Below are positions 1 to 7,276 of a DNA stretch of 64,000 bases, piece after piece (positions within the stretch are counted from its first letter, which is position 1; every line of letters begins with the position of its first letter). The position numbers were made by a program, and so were the translations under genes. The notes beneath the pieces are model-generated. The model saw nothing but the letters and a program-made list of their open reading frames with translations, did not search any database and was not told where the DNA came from. Source of the stretch: VRUE01 sp035712345 (lineage in GTDB: Bacteria; Actinomycetota; Thermoleophilia; Solirubrobacterales; 70-9); NCBI GenBank assembly GCA_035712345.1, contig DASTAY010000051.1, forward strand, positions 9,181 to 73,180. Reading direction: 5' to 3'.

Positions 1-849
1 CAGCCACAGGGCGCCGTCGCTCCTGTAGGTGTGGCCGCGGCGCTCGAGCGCCTCCAGCGCGGTCTCGACCTCGCCGCTGGCGTAGAGATCGCCCTCGGAG
101 AACCAGGTGTCGAAGGCGACGCCAAAGCGATCGAGGGTCGCCTGCACGCCCTCGAGGATCAGCTCGATGCCGCGCCGACCGACCGCCTCGCCGTCCGCCG
201 GATCGATGCCCTCGCTGCCGATCCGCTCGGCCAGATCCGCCACATAGGCGCCTTCGTAGCCGTCCTCGGGCGGCGGGCCGCCGGTCATCGCGGCGACGAT
301 CGAAGCGGCGAAACGCTCCACCTGCCCGCCGGCGTCGTTGACGTAGTACTCGCTCTCGACCTCGTGCCCCACCGCCCGGAGGAGGCGGACCAGAGCGTCT
401 CCGTAGGCGGCATGGCGCCCACCGCCGACGTGCAGCGGCCCGGTCGGGTTGGCCGAGACGTACTCGACCAGGATGCGCTGCGGCGAGTCGACCGGGGCCG
501 GGCCGAGGCGCTCGCCGACGGCGCCGAGGCGCGCCATCGCCCGCCGGTACCACTCGTCGGAGAGGAAGAGATTGACGAAGCCCGGCCCGGCCACCTCGAT
601 CCGCTCGACGCTTCCCGCGGCGCCCAGCTCGCGCTCCAGCTCAGCGCCGAGGCGAGCGGCGACGTCGCGCGGAGCTTCCCCGAGAGGCGCCGCCAGCAGC
701 ATCGCCGCATTGGAGCTGTAGTCGCCGAGCTCCGGCTTGGGCGGCCGGTCGAGAGTCGGCGCCGGACCGGTCGGCTCGCCGTCGCGCAGCGCCCGCGCCG
801 CGCGTTCCACCGCCGCCCGCAGCTCGCTGATCGAGTCCGTTGCAGTCAT
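1..849 (-). CDS. argS: Arginyl-tRNA synthetase, N-terminal 283 residues (runs off the window)
   Basis: Charges tRNA-Arg in the cytoplasm. The reading frame starts at the ATG at 849-847 and is still open at base 1, so the C-terminal half is missing only because the window ends. The protein shows the N-terminal additional domain (KPELGDYSSNAAM), then the class Ia signature SANPTGPLHVGGGRHAAYGD. The HIGH motif reads HVGG, which is common in actinobacterial ArgRS and not a defect. Further downstream EYYVNDAGGQ is typical of the catalytic domain. It is divergent from the phosphoesterase at 896 with only 46 bp between them, so the two promoters must lie in or overlap that gap. Assignment is firm. 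Confidence 0.95.
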   Translation of the reverse strand, partial: MTATDSISELRAAVERAARALRDGEPTGPAPTLDRPPKPELGDYSSNAAMLLAAPLGEAPRDVAARLGAELERELGAAGSVERIEVAGPGFVNLFLSDEWYRRAMARLGAVGERLGPAPVDSPQRILVEYVSANPTGPLHVGGGRHAAYGDALVRLLRAVGHEVESEYYVNDAGGQVERFAASIVAAMTGGPPPEDGYEGAYVADLAERIGSEGIDPADGEAVGRRGIELILEGVQATLDRFGVAFDTWFSEGDLYASGEVETALEALERRGHTYRSDGALWL

Positions 850-895
850 CTCGCCATCGTATGTACCGCGACCCCGCGCGGGTACGCTGGCCGCC

Positions 896-1639
896 GTGCG
901 CGTAGCGGCCCTCAGCGACATCCACGCCAATCTGCCCGCATTCGAGGCGGTCCTCGCCGCGATCGACGACGCCGGCGTGGATGAGGTCTGGTGCCTGGGC
1001 GACGTGATCGGGTACGGCGCCGAGCCCGACGAGTGCGCCGACCTGGTGCGCGAGCGCTGCGACGTCTGCCTGGTCGGCAACCATGACCTCGCGGTGCTCG
1101 GCGCCCTCGACGTCGGCGCCTTCTCCGAGGCCGCCGCCGCCGCGGTCTCCTGGACCCGCGAGCATGTCGCCGAGCGCACCGTGGAGCTGCTGCGCGAGCT
1201 CGACCCGGCCGGCGAGCGCGAGGGAATCGGGCTCTTCCATGCCTCGCCCCGCGACCCGGTCTGGGAGTACGTGCTCTCCGCCGAGCAGGCCGACGCCTGC
1301 CTCGACGCCCACCGCGAGCCCATCGCCCTGATCGGCCATTCGCACGTCTCGCTCTTCTTCGTCCGCCCCGGCGAGGGCGAGCAGGGGGACGAGGTCCGCG
1401 GCTCGCAGGCAGGCGACGACACCCTGCTCGAGTTGGGCGCCGGGCGGTGGCTGATCAACCCCGGCAGCGTCGGCCAGCCGCGCGACGGCGACCCGCGCGC
1501 CGCCTGGCTCGAACTCGACACCGGGGCCGGGACGGCGCGCTTCCACCGGGTCGGCTACGACATCGAGCGAGCCGCGGCGTCGATCGTCGCGGCCGGCCTG
1601 CCGCGACGCCTCGCGGAACGGCTCCAGGTCGGCTCATGA
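896..1639 (+). CDS. Calcineurin-like metallophosphoesterase (YfcE/MJ0936 type)
   Basis: A 247-residue protein starting at GTG 896, chosen because the fold begins immediately (MRVAALSDIHANL). Metal-binding motifs appear in order: D-x-H (SDIHAN, residues 8-10), GD (CLGDVIGYG), GNHD (VGNHDLAVLG), H (FHAS), GHSH (IGHSHVS), and the closing INPGSVGQPRD loop. The set matches the single-domain dinuclear-metal phosphodiesterases of the YfcE/MJ0936 family. The natural substrate cannot be told from sequence. No partner gene is obvious. It is followed by a 65-bp gap and the lipoprotein gene on the same strand. Confidence 0.88.
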   Translation: MRVAALSDIHANLPAFEAVLAAIDDAGVDEVWCLGDVIGYGAEPDECADLVRERCDVCLVGNHDLAVLGALDVGAFSEAAAAAVSWTREHVAERTVELLRELDPAGEREGIGLFHASPRDPVWEYVLSAEQADACLDAHREPIALIGHSHVSLFFVRPGEGEQGDEVRGSQAGDDTLLELGAGRWLINPGSVGQPRDGDPRAAWLELDTGAGTARFHRVGYDIERAAASIVAAGLPRRLAERLQVGS

Positions 1640-1704
1640 TTCGCTCATCTACGGTCAGATGCAGGGATATTCTGCGCCATGGGCCGTTCTCTAGACTCGC
1701 CCGG

Positions 1705-2292
1705 ATGCCTCGCCCCATCCATTCGGCTCTGGTCCTGGCGCTTGCCGGCGCGGCGGCCCTCGGCCTGGTCGCCTGCGGCGGCGAAGACGCCAAGCTGCTG
1801 CCCGGCGAGACCGCCCGGGAGATCACGGCCAACCTCGACACCGTCAAGCAGCTCGCCGGCGAACAGGACTGCATCGGCGCCGAAAGCGCCGTCCAGCAGG
1901 TGGGCGAAGAGATCGAAGCGCTGCAGGGCGTCGACCCCAAGCTCAAGCGCGCCCTGGAGGAAGGCGCCGAGCGGCTGGAAGAAGTGATCGCCGAATGCGA
2001 AGAATCGAGCAGCGAGGCGATCGCCCCGGAGGAAACCCCGAGCGAATTCGAAGAAGAAGAAACGGAGAAGGCTCCCGAGCAGAAGGAAGCGAAGGAAAAG
2101 AAGGCGAAGCCGGGCGATGAAGAGCAGGCTCCGGAAGCCCAGACGCTGCCCCCGCAGGCAAAAGGCGAAGGCAAAGGCCTCGAAAAAGGCAACGGGCCGC
2201 CGCCGCCAGAAGAACCGATCGAAGAAACCCCGGGCGGGAGCCCGTCGGGTGGGGTCGGCCCAAGCGCCCCGGCGAGCGAAGGCGAGGAATGA
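1705..2292 (+). CDS. Secreted lipoprotein with acidic, proline-rich low-complexity tail
   Basis: 195 residues. The N-terminus is a lipoprotein signal peptide with lipobox L-V-A-C (Cys24) followed by Gly-Gly, so the mature protein should be anchored outside the membrane. Residues 30-100 are helical with two cysteines (QDCIGAE, AECEES) that could pair. The rest is a Glu/Lys/Pro-rich disordered segment. The start at 1705 fits the signal peptide; an upstream in-frame ATG at 1636 would add an unlikely leader. The stop overlaps the kinase start (ATGA at 2289-2292), so the two are translationally coupled. Function is unknown; the coupling suggests a sensory or substrate partner of the kinase. Confidence 0.8.
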   Translation: MPRPIHSALVLALAGAAALGLVACGGEDAKLLPGETAREITANLDTVKQLAGEQDCIGAESAVQQVGEEIEALQGVDPKLKRALEEGAERLEEVIAECEESSSEAIAPEETPSEFEEEETEKAPEQKEAKEKKAKPGDEEQAPEAQTLPPQAKGEGKGLEKGNGPPPPEEPIEETPGGSPSGGVGPSAPASEGEE

Positions 2293-3518
2293 TGGCCTCG
2301 GCGCCGCTCTCCGGCAGGTATGAGCTGGGCGACCGCCTCGGCTCGGGCGGGATGTCGAATGTCTATCGGGCGACCGACCTGACCCTCGAGCGCACGGTCG
2401 CGGTCAAGATCCTCGCCGAGCACCTCTCCGACGACGAGCGCTTCGTCGCCCGCTTCCGCCGCGAGGCGCTCGCGGTCGCCAAGCTGATCCACCCGAACAT
2501 CGTCCAGGTCTACGACACCGGCATCGACGAGGGCCGCCACTACATCGTCATGGAGTACGTCGAGGGCCGCTCGGGGGCGCAGATCCTGCAGCGCCAGGGC
2601 TCGCTCTCTCCGGACATCGCGGCTGAGGCCGGCGTCCAGGCCTGCGCCGGGCTCGACTACGCGCACCGGCGCGGGATCATCCACCGCGACGTCAAGCCCG
2701 GCAACCTGATGGTGGTCGGTGGGCCGGTGGGCGGCGGGCCGATGACGGTCAAGTTGACCGACTTCGGCATCGCCCGCGCGATCGCCCAGACGCGGATCAC
2801 CCAGGTGGGCTCGGTGGTGGGCACCGCCGCCTACCTGGCGCCCGAGCAGGTGCGTGGCGAGGAGGCGACGCCGGCGACCGACGTCTACGCGCTCGGCGTC
2901 GTCCTCTACCAGTTCCTCACCGGTCGCCTTCCCTACGAGGGCTCGACCCTGGCCGAGCTGGCCGTGCGCCAGCAGAACGAGCGCCCGCTGCCGCCCAGCA
3001 CCTACGACGACGAAGTGCCGGAGACGCTCGGCGGCGCGGTGCTGCGCGCGCTGGAGGGCGATCCCGGGCGCCGCTACGCCAGCGCCGACGAGCTGGCCGG
3101 GGGCCTGCAGCTGGGCCTGCAGGGCGAGGACGTGACGCTGCCGATGGACGAGGGCGCGGCGCCGACCCAGGTGCTCGGCGGCGAGGAGACCACGCGCCGG
3201 CTCGACCAGACCGAGCGCACCGAGCTGCGCCCCGCTTCGCCGACGAGGCGGCCGGTCGCCCGGGCGCCGCACCCCGCCCCGGCCGCACCCCCCCAGCGGG
3301 TCGCCCCTGCGACTCCGGCAAAGCGCGGAGCCTTTTCCCGTTTCGCCCGCTTCGTCATGGCGGCGGTCGCCCTGGTGCTCATCGCAGCCGCCGTGGCCGC
3401 GGCCGTGATCATCGCCACCGACAAGGCCACCGGCGTCCACGCGACCGAAGTCGCGGGGAACTCGGTCGACAAGGTGGTCGAAGAAGTGAAGGAACTGGTC
3501 AAGAAGAACACCGAATAG
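2289..3518 (+). CDS. Transmembrane Ser/Thr protein kinase (PknB-like, no PASTA domains)
   Basis: 409 residues. Complete Hanks kinase domain over residues 11-275: glycine-rich loop LGSGGMSNVY, Lys40 in VAVK, alpha-C Glu59, catalytic HRDVKPGN (Asp134), DFG (Asp158) and APEQ. A Gly/Pro insert (residues 144-151) lies just before the DFG strand. Residues about 275-355 are a Pro/Thr-rich juxtamembrane linker, followed by one membrane helix (about 356-377) and only about 32 outside residues. Actinobacterial PknB normally carries PASTA repeats there; none are present, so muropeptide binding by this protein is not expected. It is coupled to the preceding lipoprotein by an ATGA overlap, which may supply the missing sensor. 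Confidence 0.9.
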   Translation: MMASAPLSGRYELGDRLGSGGMSNVYRATDLTLERTVAVKILAEHLSDDERFVARFRREALAVAKLIHPNIVQVYDTGIDEGRHYIVMEYVEGRSGAQILQRQGSLSPDIAAEAGVQACAGLDYAHRRGIIHRDVKPGNLMVVGGPVGGGPMTVKLTDFGIARAIAQTRITQVGSVVGTAAYLAPEQVRGEEATPATDVYALGVVLYQFLTGRLPYEGSTLAELAVRQQNERPLPPSTYDDEVPETLGGAVLRALEGDPGRRYASADELAGGLQLGLQGEDVTLPMDEGAAPTQVLGGEETTRRLDQTERTELRPASPTRRPVARAPHPAPAAPPQRVAPATPAKRGAFSRFARFVMAAVALVLIAAAVAAAVIIATDKATGVHATEVAGNSVDKVVEEVKELVKKNTE

Positions 3519-3528
3519 GGATAGCGTG

Positions 3529-3650
3529 AGGAGGTCTGGGGGTGCCCTCCTGCTTGCTGGGTTTTTCGCCCCTGACGGCGCGCCCGTCCGACATACGGAT
3601 CGGGGCGAAAAACTGACGCCGCTGCGCTGGAGGGCACCCCCAGACCTCCT
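3529..3650 (-). ncRNA. Long nested palindrome between convergent kinase and tgt genes (element beta-1)
   Basis: A perfect 22-bp inverted repeat (3529-3550 with 3629-3650) encloses a second perfect 12-bp inverted repeat (3561-3572, GTTTTTCGCCCC, with 3602-3613) and a 29-nt core. On the minus strand the outer 5' arm begins with the last two bases of the tgt TAG stop codon (3651-3649). The simplest role is a bidirectional 3' end for the converging kinase and tgt transcripts. The second, A/T-rich stem and the core are more than a plain terminator needs. Similar nested elements occur at 45005 and 50053. Whether it is a stable RNA is inference; strand is assigned from the flush tgt stop. Confidence 0.55.
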
Positions 3651-4857
3651 ACCCAAGCGCCTCCCAGGGTGCGGTGCCCTTCATGACCGCCGTGGTGTAA
3701 GAGCTGAGGATCCCGGCCTCTATGGCCGCGCGAGCTTGGGTCACCAACTCATGCATGTAGGTGAGGTTGTGCAGGCAGAGGAGGCGGACGGCGGTCAGCT
3801 CCTCGGCACGCGAGAGGTAGCTGAGGTAGTCGCGGTCGTGACGCCGGCAGGCCGGACAGGGGCAGCCCTCGGCGATCAGGTTGCGGTCCCCCTCCCAGCC
3901 GGCCTTGCGCAGGTCGAGGCGAAAGCGGTTGGCGGGGTCGGGGACGAGAGCGGTGCCGTGACGGGCGAGCCGGGTGGGGATCGCACAGTCGAAGACGTCG
4001 AGCCCGAGCGCGATGCCGGCGAGCACGTCGTCTATATCGCCGATGCCGAGCAGGTGCTTGGGCGCCTCGGCGGGCAGCAGTGGCGCGGTCAGCTCGAGCA
4101 CACCGCGCATCTCCTCCTTGTCGCGCCCGAGCGTGCCTCCGATCGCGATCCCGTCGACGCCCGCCGCGGATACGACCGCCGCGGACTCGCGCCGCAGATC
4201 CTCGTGGACGCCGCCCTGGACGATGCCGAACACGGCCTGCCGCGCGGGCCCGTGCTCGCCGTGCCACGCCAGGCACCGGTCGAGCCAGCGGTGCGTCCGC
4301 TCCATCGAGCGCGCCGTGTAGTCGCGATCGGCGTGGTAGGGCGTGCACTCGTCGAAGGCCAGGGCGATATCGGCGCCCAGCTTCGCCTGCACCTCCATCG
4401 AGGCCTCGGGCGAGAGGAACAGCTCGCGCCCGTCCTTGTAGGACCGGAACCGCACGCCCTCCTCGTCGATCGAGACAACCGACCCCCGCTCCCCGCCGGG
4501 CCTCCCCTTTCCCTTCACCTCGTCGGCGACCCCGCCGTGTGCGAGCGAGAAGACCTGGAAGCCGCCCGAATCGGTGATCATCGCCCCCTCCCAGCCCATG
4601 AACTCGTGCAGGCCGCCCGCGGCGGCTATCCGGTCCGGCCCGGGCGAGACGAAGAGGTGGTAGGTGTTGCCGAGGATCAGCTCGTAGCCGAGGTCGGCCA
4701 CCTCGCGCGACTCGAGCGAGCGCACGGTCCCCTTGGTCGCGAGCGGGATGAAGGCCGGCGTCTTCACCTCGCCGTGCGCGGTGCGGAGCACGCCGGCACG
4801 CGCCGCCCCGTCCCTGGCAACGACCTCGAACGTCAGCTTGTCCCTATCGTCCCTCAT
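3649..4857 (-). CDS. tgt: Queuine tRNA-ribosyltransferase
   Basis: 402 residues, close to the usual 370-400. Exchanges guanine 34 for queuine or its precursor in tRNAs with GUN anticodons. Visible motifs: GNTYHL, ITDSGGFQVFS with the active-site Asp, FDECTPY, GIVQGGVHEDLR, GIGDIDDVLAGI, the second catalytic Asp in DVFDCAIPTRLARHGTA, and the zinc site CPCPACRRH with a later LCLHNL histidine. The start MRDDRDKLTFEV is the first ATG after the preceding gene. Its 42-bp upstream gap to gpmI carries a 14-bp palindrome. The stop codon lies in the arm of a long inverted repeat. The queuosine synthesis genes are not in this window. Confidence 0.95.
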   Translation of the reverse strand: MRDDRDKLTFEVVARDGAARAGVLRTAHGEVKTPAFIPLATKGTVRSLESREVADLGYELILGNTYHLFVSPGPDRIAAAGGLHEFMGWEGAMITDSGGFQVFSLAHGGVADEVKGKGRPGGERGSVVSIDEEGVRFRSYKDGRELFLSPEASMEVQAKLGADIALAFDECTPYHADRDYTARSMERTHRWLDRCLAWHGEHGPARQAVFGIVQGGVHEDLRRESAAVVSAAGVDGIAIGGTLGRDKEEMRGVLELTAPLLPAEAPKHLLGIGDIDDVLAGIALGLDVFDCAIPTRLARHGTALVPDPANRFRLDLRKAGWEGDRNLIAEGCPCPACRRHDRDYLSYLSRAEELTAVRLLCLHNLTYMHELVTQARAAIEAGILSSYTTAVMKGTAPWEALG

Positions 4858-4864
4858 GCTCGAC

Positions 4865-4878
4865 TGGTCAATTGACCA
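4865..4878. promoter_or_regulatory. Perfect 14-bp palindrome upstream of tgt
   Basis: TGGTCAATTGACCA lies 8 bp upstream of the tgt start and 22 bp after the gpmI stop. A partial copy (GGTCAAT) follows at about 4890. The AT-rich centre stands out in this GC-rich genome. It could be a dimeric repressor operator for tgt or a small 3' hairpin of gpmI. No regulator can be named. Confidence 0.35.
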
Positions 4879-4899
4879 CCGAATACGTGGGTCAATCGT

Positions 4900-6408
4900 T
4901 CATTCGACGAGAGAGCGACCGGTCATAGCGGACGGCTGGGGGATGCCGAGCAGCTCCAGCACGGTCGGGGCGACGTCGGCGAGGATGCCGCCGTCGCGCA
5001 GCTCGGCGCCCTCGCGGGTGACGATCAGCGGCACCGGGTTGAGCGAGTGGGCGGTGTTGGGCGAGCCGTCGGGCTCGAGCATGTGGTCGCAGTTGCCGTG
5101 GTCGGCGGTGACGATGCACGCGCCGCCCCTGGCCTCGACCGCGGCGACGACGTCGCCGAGGCAGCCGTCGACCTCCTCGACCGCCTTCACCGCCGCCGGG
5201 ATCACCCCGGTGTGGCCGACCATGTCGGGGTTGGCGAAGTTGACGATGCCAAAGCGGTAATCGCCCCCCGCCCACTGCGTTACGAAGGTGTCGGCCGCGG
5301 CGCGGGCGCTCATCTGCGGCTTGTGGTCGTAGGTGGGGACGTCACGGGGCGAGTCGACCAGGCGACGCTCCTCCCCCTCCCACTCCTCCTCGCGGCCGCC
5401 GTTGAAGAAGTAGGTGACGTGCGCGTACTTCTCGGTCTCGGCGACGTGCAGCTGGCGGCCGCCGGCCGCGGAGACGACCTCGGCCAGCGTCGTGCTCGGG
5501 CGCGCCTCGGGAAAGGCGACGGGGTAGGGCCAGCCCTTGCGGTACTCGGTCATCGTCGTCAGCTCGAGCAGGGGGCCGCCGGCGCGGGAGAACTCCTCGA
5601 AGCCGGGCTCGGCCAGGGCGCGGGTCATCTCGCGGGCGCGGTCGGGGCGGAAGTTGACGAAGAAGGCGACGTCGCCCTCGGCGGCGCCGTCGTAGTCGCC
5701 GATCACGGTGGGCCGGACGAACTCGTCGGTCTCCTCGCGCTCGTAGGACTCCTCGATCGCCTCGGTGGCGCTTGCGGCTCTCAGGCCCTGGGCGTGGACG
5801 ATCGCGTCGTAGGCGAGCTTGATCCGCTCCCAACGCGTGTCGCGGTCCATCGCGTAGTAGCGCCCGCTGACCGTGGCGACGCGCCCGGCCTGGCGCAGCC
5901 AGCGCTCCAGCTCGGCGAGGTACTCGCGGCCGCCGTGCGGCAGCGTGTCGCGGCCGTCGGTGAAGGCGTGGAAGACGACGTCCGGCACGCCCTCCTGGGA
6001 GGCGAGCTCGATCGTCGCCTCGATGTGCTCCCAGCCGGAATGGACGCCGCCGTCGGAGACGAGGCCGAGCAGGTGCAGGCGGCCGCGCGGGCTGCGACGG
6101 GCGGCGTCGCAGGCGGCGAGCAGCGCCTCGTTCTCGAAGAATCCGCCGTCGGCGATCGCGTCGTCGATCCGCGCCAGGTCCTGCTTGACGATCGCCCCGG
6201 CCCCGAGGTTGAGGTGACCGACCTCGGAGTTGCCCATCTGCCCGTCCGGAAGGCCCACGTCGCGCCCCTGCGCCGAGAGCTGCGTGTGCGGGTAGCGGTC
6301 CCAGAGCCGGTCGAAGACCGGCGTCTCGGCAAGGGAGATGGCGTTGCCCGGCCCGGGGGGCGCGAGGCCCCACCCGTCGAGGATCACCAGGGCAACAGAC
6401 TGGGTCAT
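4900..6408 (-). CDS. gpmI: 2,3-bisphosphoglycerate-independent phosphoglycerate mutase
   Basis: 502 residues, the usual length. Interconverts 3- and 2-phosphoglycerate in lower glycolysis using two manganese ions. The N-terminal metal motif VILDGWG and the phosphoserine loop GQMGNSEVGHLNLGAG are intact. Also present are the HAFTDGRDT and GRYYAMDRDTRWER substrate motifs and the C-terminal metal motifs NFANPDMVGHTG and TADHGNCDHM. Fourth glycolytic gene after gap-pgk-tpiA on the same strand. It is separated from tpiA by the structured element at 6407-6530, whose outer stem reaches the first two bases of this start codon, so initiation could be affected by folding. Confidence 0.95.
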   Translation of the reverse strand: MTQSVALVILDGWGLAPPGPGNAISLAETPVFDRLWDRYPHTQLSAQGRDVGLPDGQMGNSEVGHLNLGAGAIVKQDLARIDDAIADGGFFENEALLAACDAARRSPRGRLHLLGLVSDGGVHSGWEHIEATIELASQEGVPDVVFHAFTDGRDTLPHGGREYLAELERWLRQAGRVATVSGRYYAMDRDTRWERIKLAYDAIVHAQGLRAASATEAIEESYEREETDEFVRPTVIGDYDGAAEGDVAFFVNFRPDRAREMTRALAEPGFEEFSRAGGPLLELTTMTEYRKGWPYPVAFPEARPSTTLAEVVSAAGGRQLHVAETEKYAHVTYFFNGGREEEWEGEERRLVDSPRDVPTYDHKPQMSARAAADTFVTQWAGGDYRFGIVNFANPDMVGHTGVIPAAVKAVEEVDGCLGDVVAAVEARGGACIVTADHGNCDHMLEPDGSPNTAHSLNPVPLIVTREGAELRDGGILADVAPTVLELLGIPQPSAMTGRSLVE

Positions 6409-6530
6409 GACGAGGTCCAGACGTTGCCAGGCAAGGACGCAGGGAGGCCCGACGAGGGGAGCGCACTAGTTAGTGCGTGACCCGAGGAGGCCGACCGAGG
6501 ACGCCGCATGGCGACGTCTGGGGCCGTCAT
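6407..6530 (-). ncRNA. Structured element alpha, copy A, between tpiA and gpmI
   Basis: About 124 nt, clearly homologous to 11535-11654. On the minus strand the outer stem pairs ATGACG plus CCAGACGT (5' side plus strand 6407-6412, 6417-6424) with ACGTCTGG plus CGTCAT (6514-6521, 6525-6530). An inner stem uses GGCC (6446-6449) with GGCC (6489-6492). A hairpin is CGCACTA, a 2-nt loop, TAGTGCG (6462-6477). Against copy B the outer stem changes an A-U pair to G-C, the inner GGCC/GGCC becomes GGTC/GACC, and the hairpin stem shortens with its loop. These are compensatory changes. The 5' arm contains the tpiA TGA and the 3' arm ends in the gpmI ATG. It matches no riboswitch class I recognise. Confidence 0.7.
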
Positions 6531-7276
6531 GCGGCCTCGACGATCGCCGCGAATTCCTCCGGGTCGAGGCTGGCGCCGCCGACCAGGGCGCCGTCGATGT
6601 CGGGCTGCCCCATCAGCTCGGCCGCGTTGGCCGGCTTGACCGAGCCGCCGTAGAGAACCCGCACCGCATCGGCTTCCGCGCCGCGCTCCCGCAGCACGTC
6701 GCGGATGAAGGCGCATGCCTCCTGCGCCTGCTCGGGACTGGCGGTGCGGCCGGTGCCGATCGCCCAGATCGGCTCGTAGGCGATCACAACGGCGGCGATC
6801 TGCTCGTCCTCCACACCGGCCAGGTCCGCCTGCAGCTGCCGCTCCAGGACGCCCTCGGTCTGGCCGGCGTCGCGCGCCTCCTCGCTCTCGCCGACGCAGA
6901 GGATCGGCTCCAGCCCGGCCGCGAGCGCGGCGGGCACTTTGCGCGCCAGCGCCTCGTCGGTCTCGTCGAAGTGCTGGCGCCGCTCGGAGTGGCCGAGGAC
7001 CACCGCCTCGACGTCGAGCTCGACCAGCATCGGCGCCGAGACCTCGCCGGTGAAGGCGCCCGCCTTCTCCTCGTGCATGTTCTGCGCCGCGACCTTCACG
7101 GCGGTGCCGTAGCGCCGCTCGACAACCGCGGTCAGCGCGGTGAACGGCGGGCAGATGACGACGTCGCTCTGGGTCGCGGCGATCCGCGGCAGCAGCGCGT
7201 CGACGAAGCTAGCCGCCTCGGCGACGGTCTTGTGCATCTTCCAGTTGGCGGCGACGTAGGGGGTTCTGTCAGGCAT
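6527..7276 (-). CDS. tpiA: Triose-phosphate isomerase
   Basis: 249 residues. Interconverts dihydroxyacetone phosphate and glyceraldehyde 3-phosphate. Intact motifs: AANWKMHK with the substrate lysine, catalytic His in VVLGHSERRQHF, catalytic Glu in AYEPIWAIGTG, and the phosphate-binding YGGSVKP. The start MPDRTPYVAANW overlaps the pgk stop by 8 bp, so it is translated from the same gap-pgk-tpiA message. In many actinobacteria secG follows tpiA; here the structured element and gpmI follow instead. Confidence 0.96.
   Translation of the reverse strand: MPDRTPYVAANWKMHKTVAEAASFVDALLPRIAATQSDVVICPPFTALTAVVERRYGTAVKVAAQNMHEEKAGAFTGEVSAPMLVELDVEAVVLGHSERRQHFDETDEALARKVPAALAAGLEPILCVGESEEARDAGQTEGVLERQLQADLAGVEDEQIAAVVIAYEPIWAIGTGRTASPEQAQEACAFIRDVLRERGAEADAVRVLYGGSVKPANAAELMGQPDIDGALVGGASLDPEEFAAIVEAA

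Noticed and set aside
409..470. HVGG instead of HIGH in ArgRS as a possible defect
   Set aside because: Actinobacterial ArgRS commonly has HxGG at this place, so it is normal for the group.
6409..6526. secG between tpiA and gpmI
   Set aside because: No two-helix SecG frame exists here; the interval is filled by the structured element.
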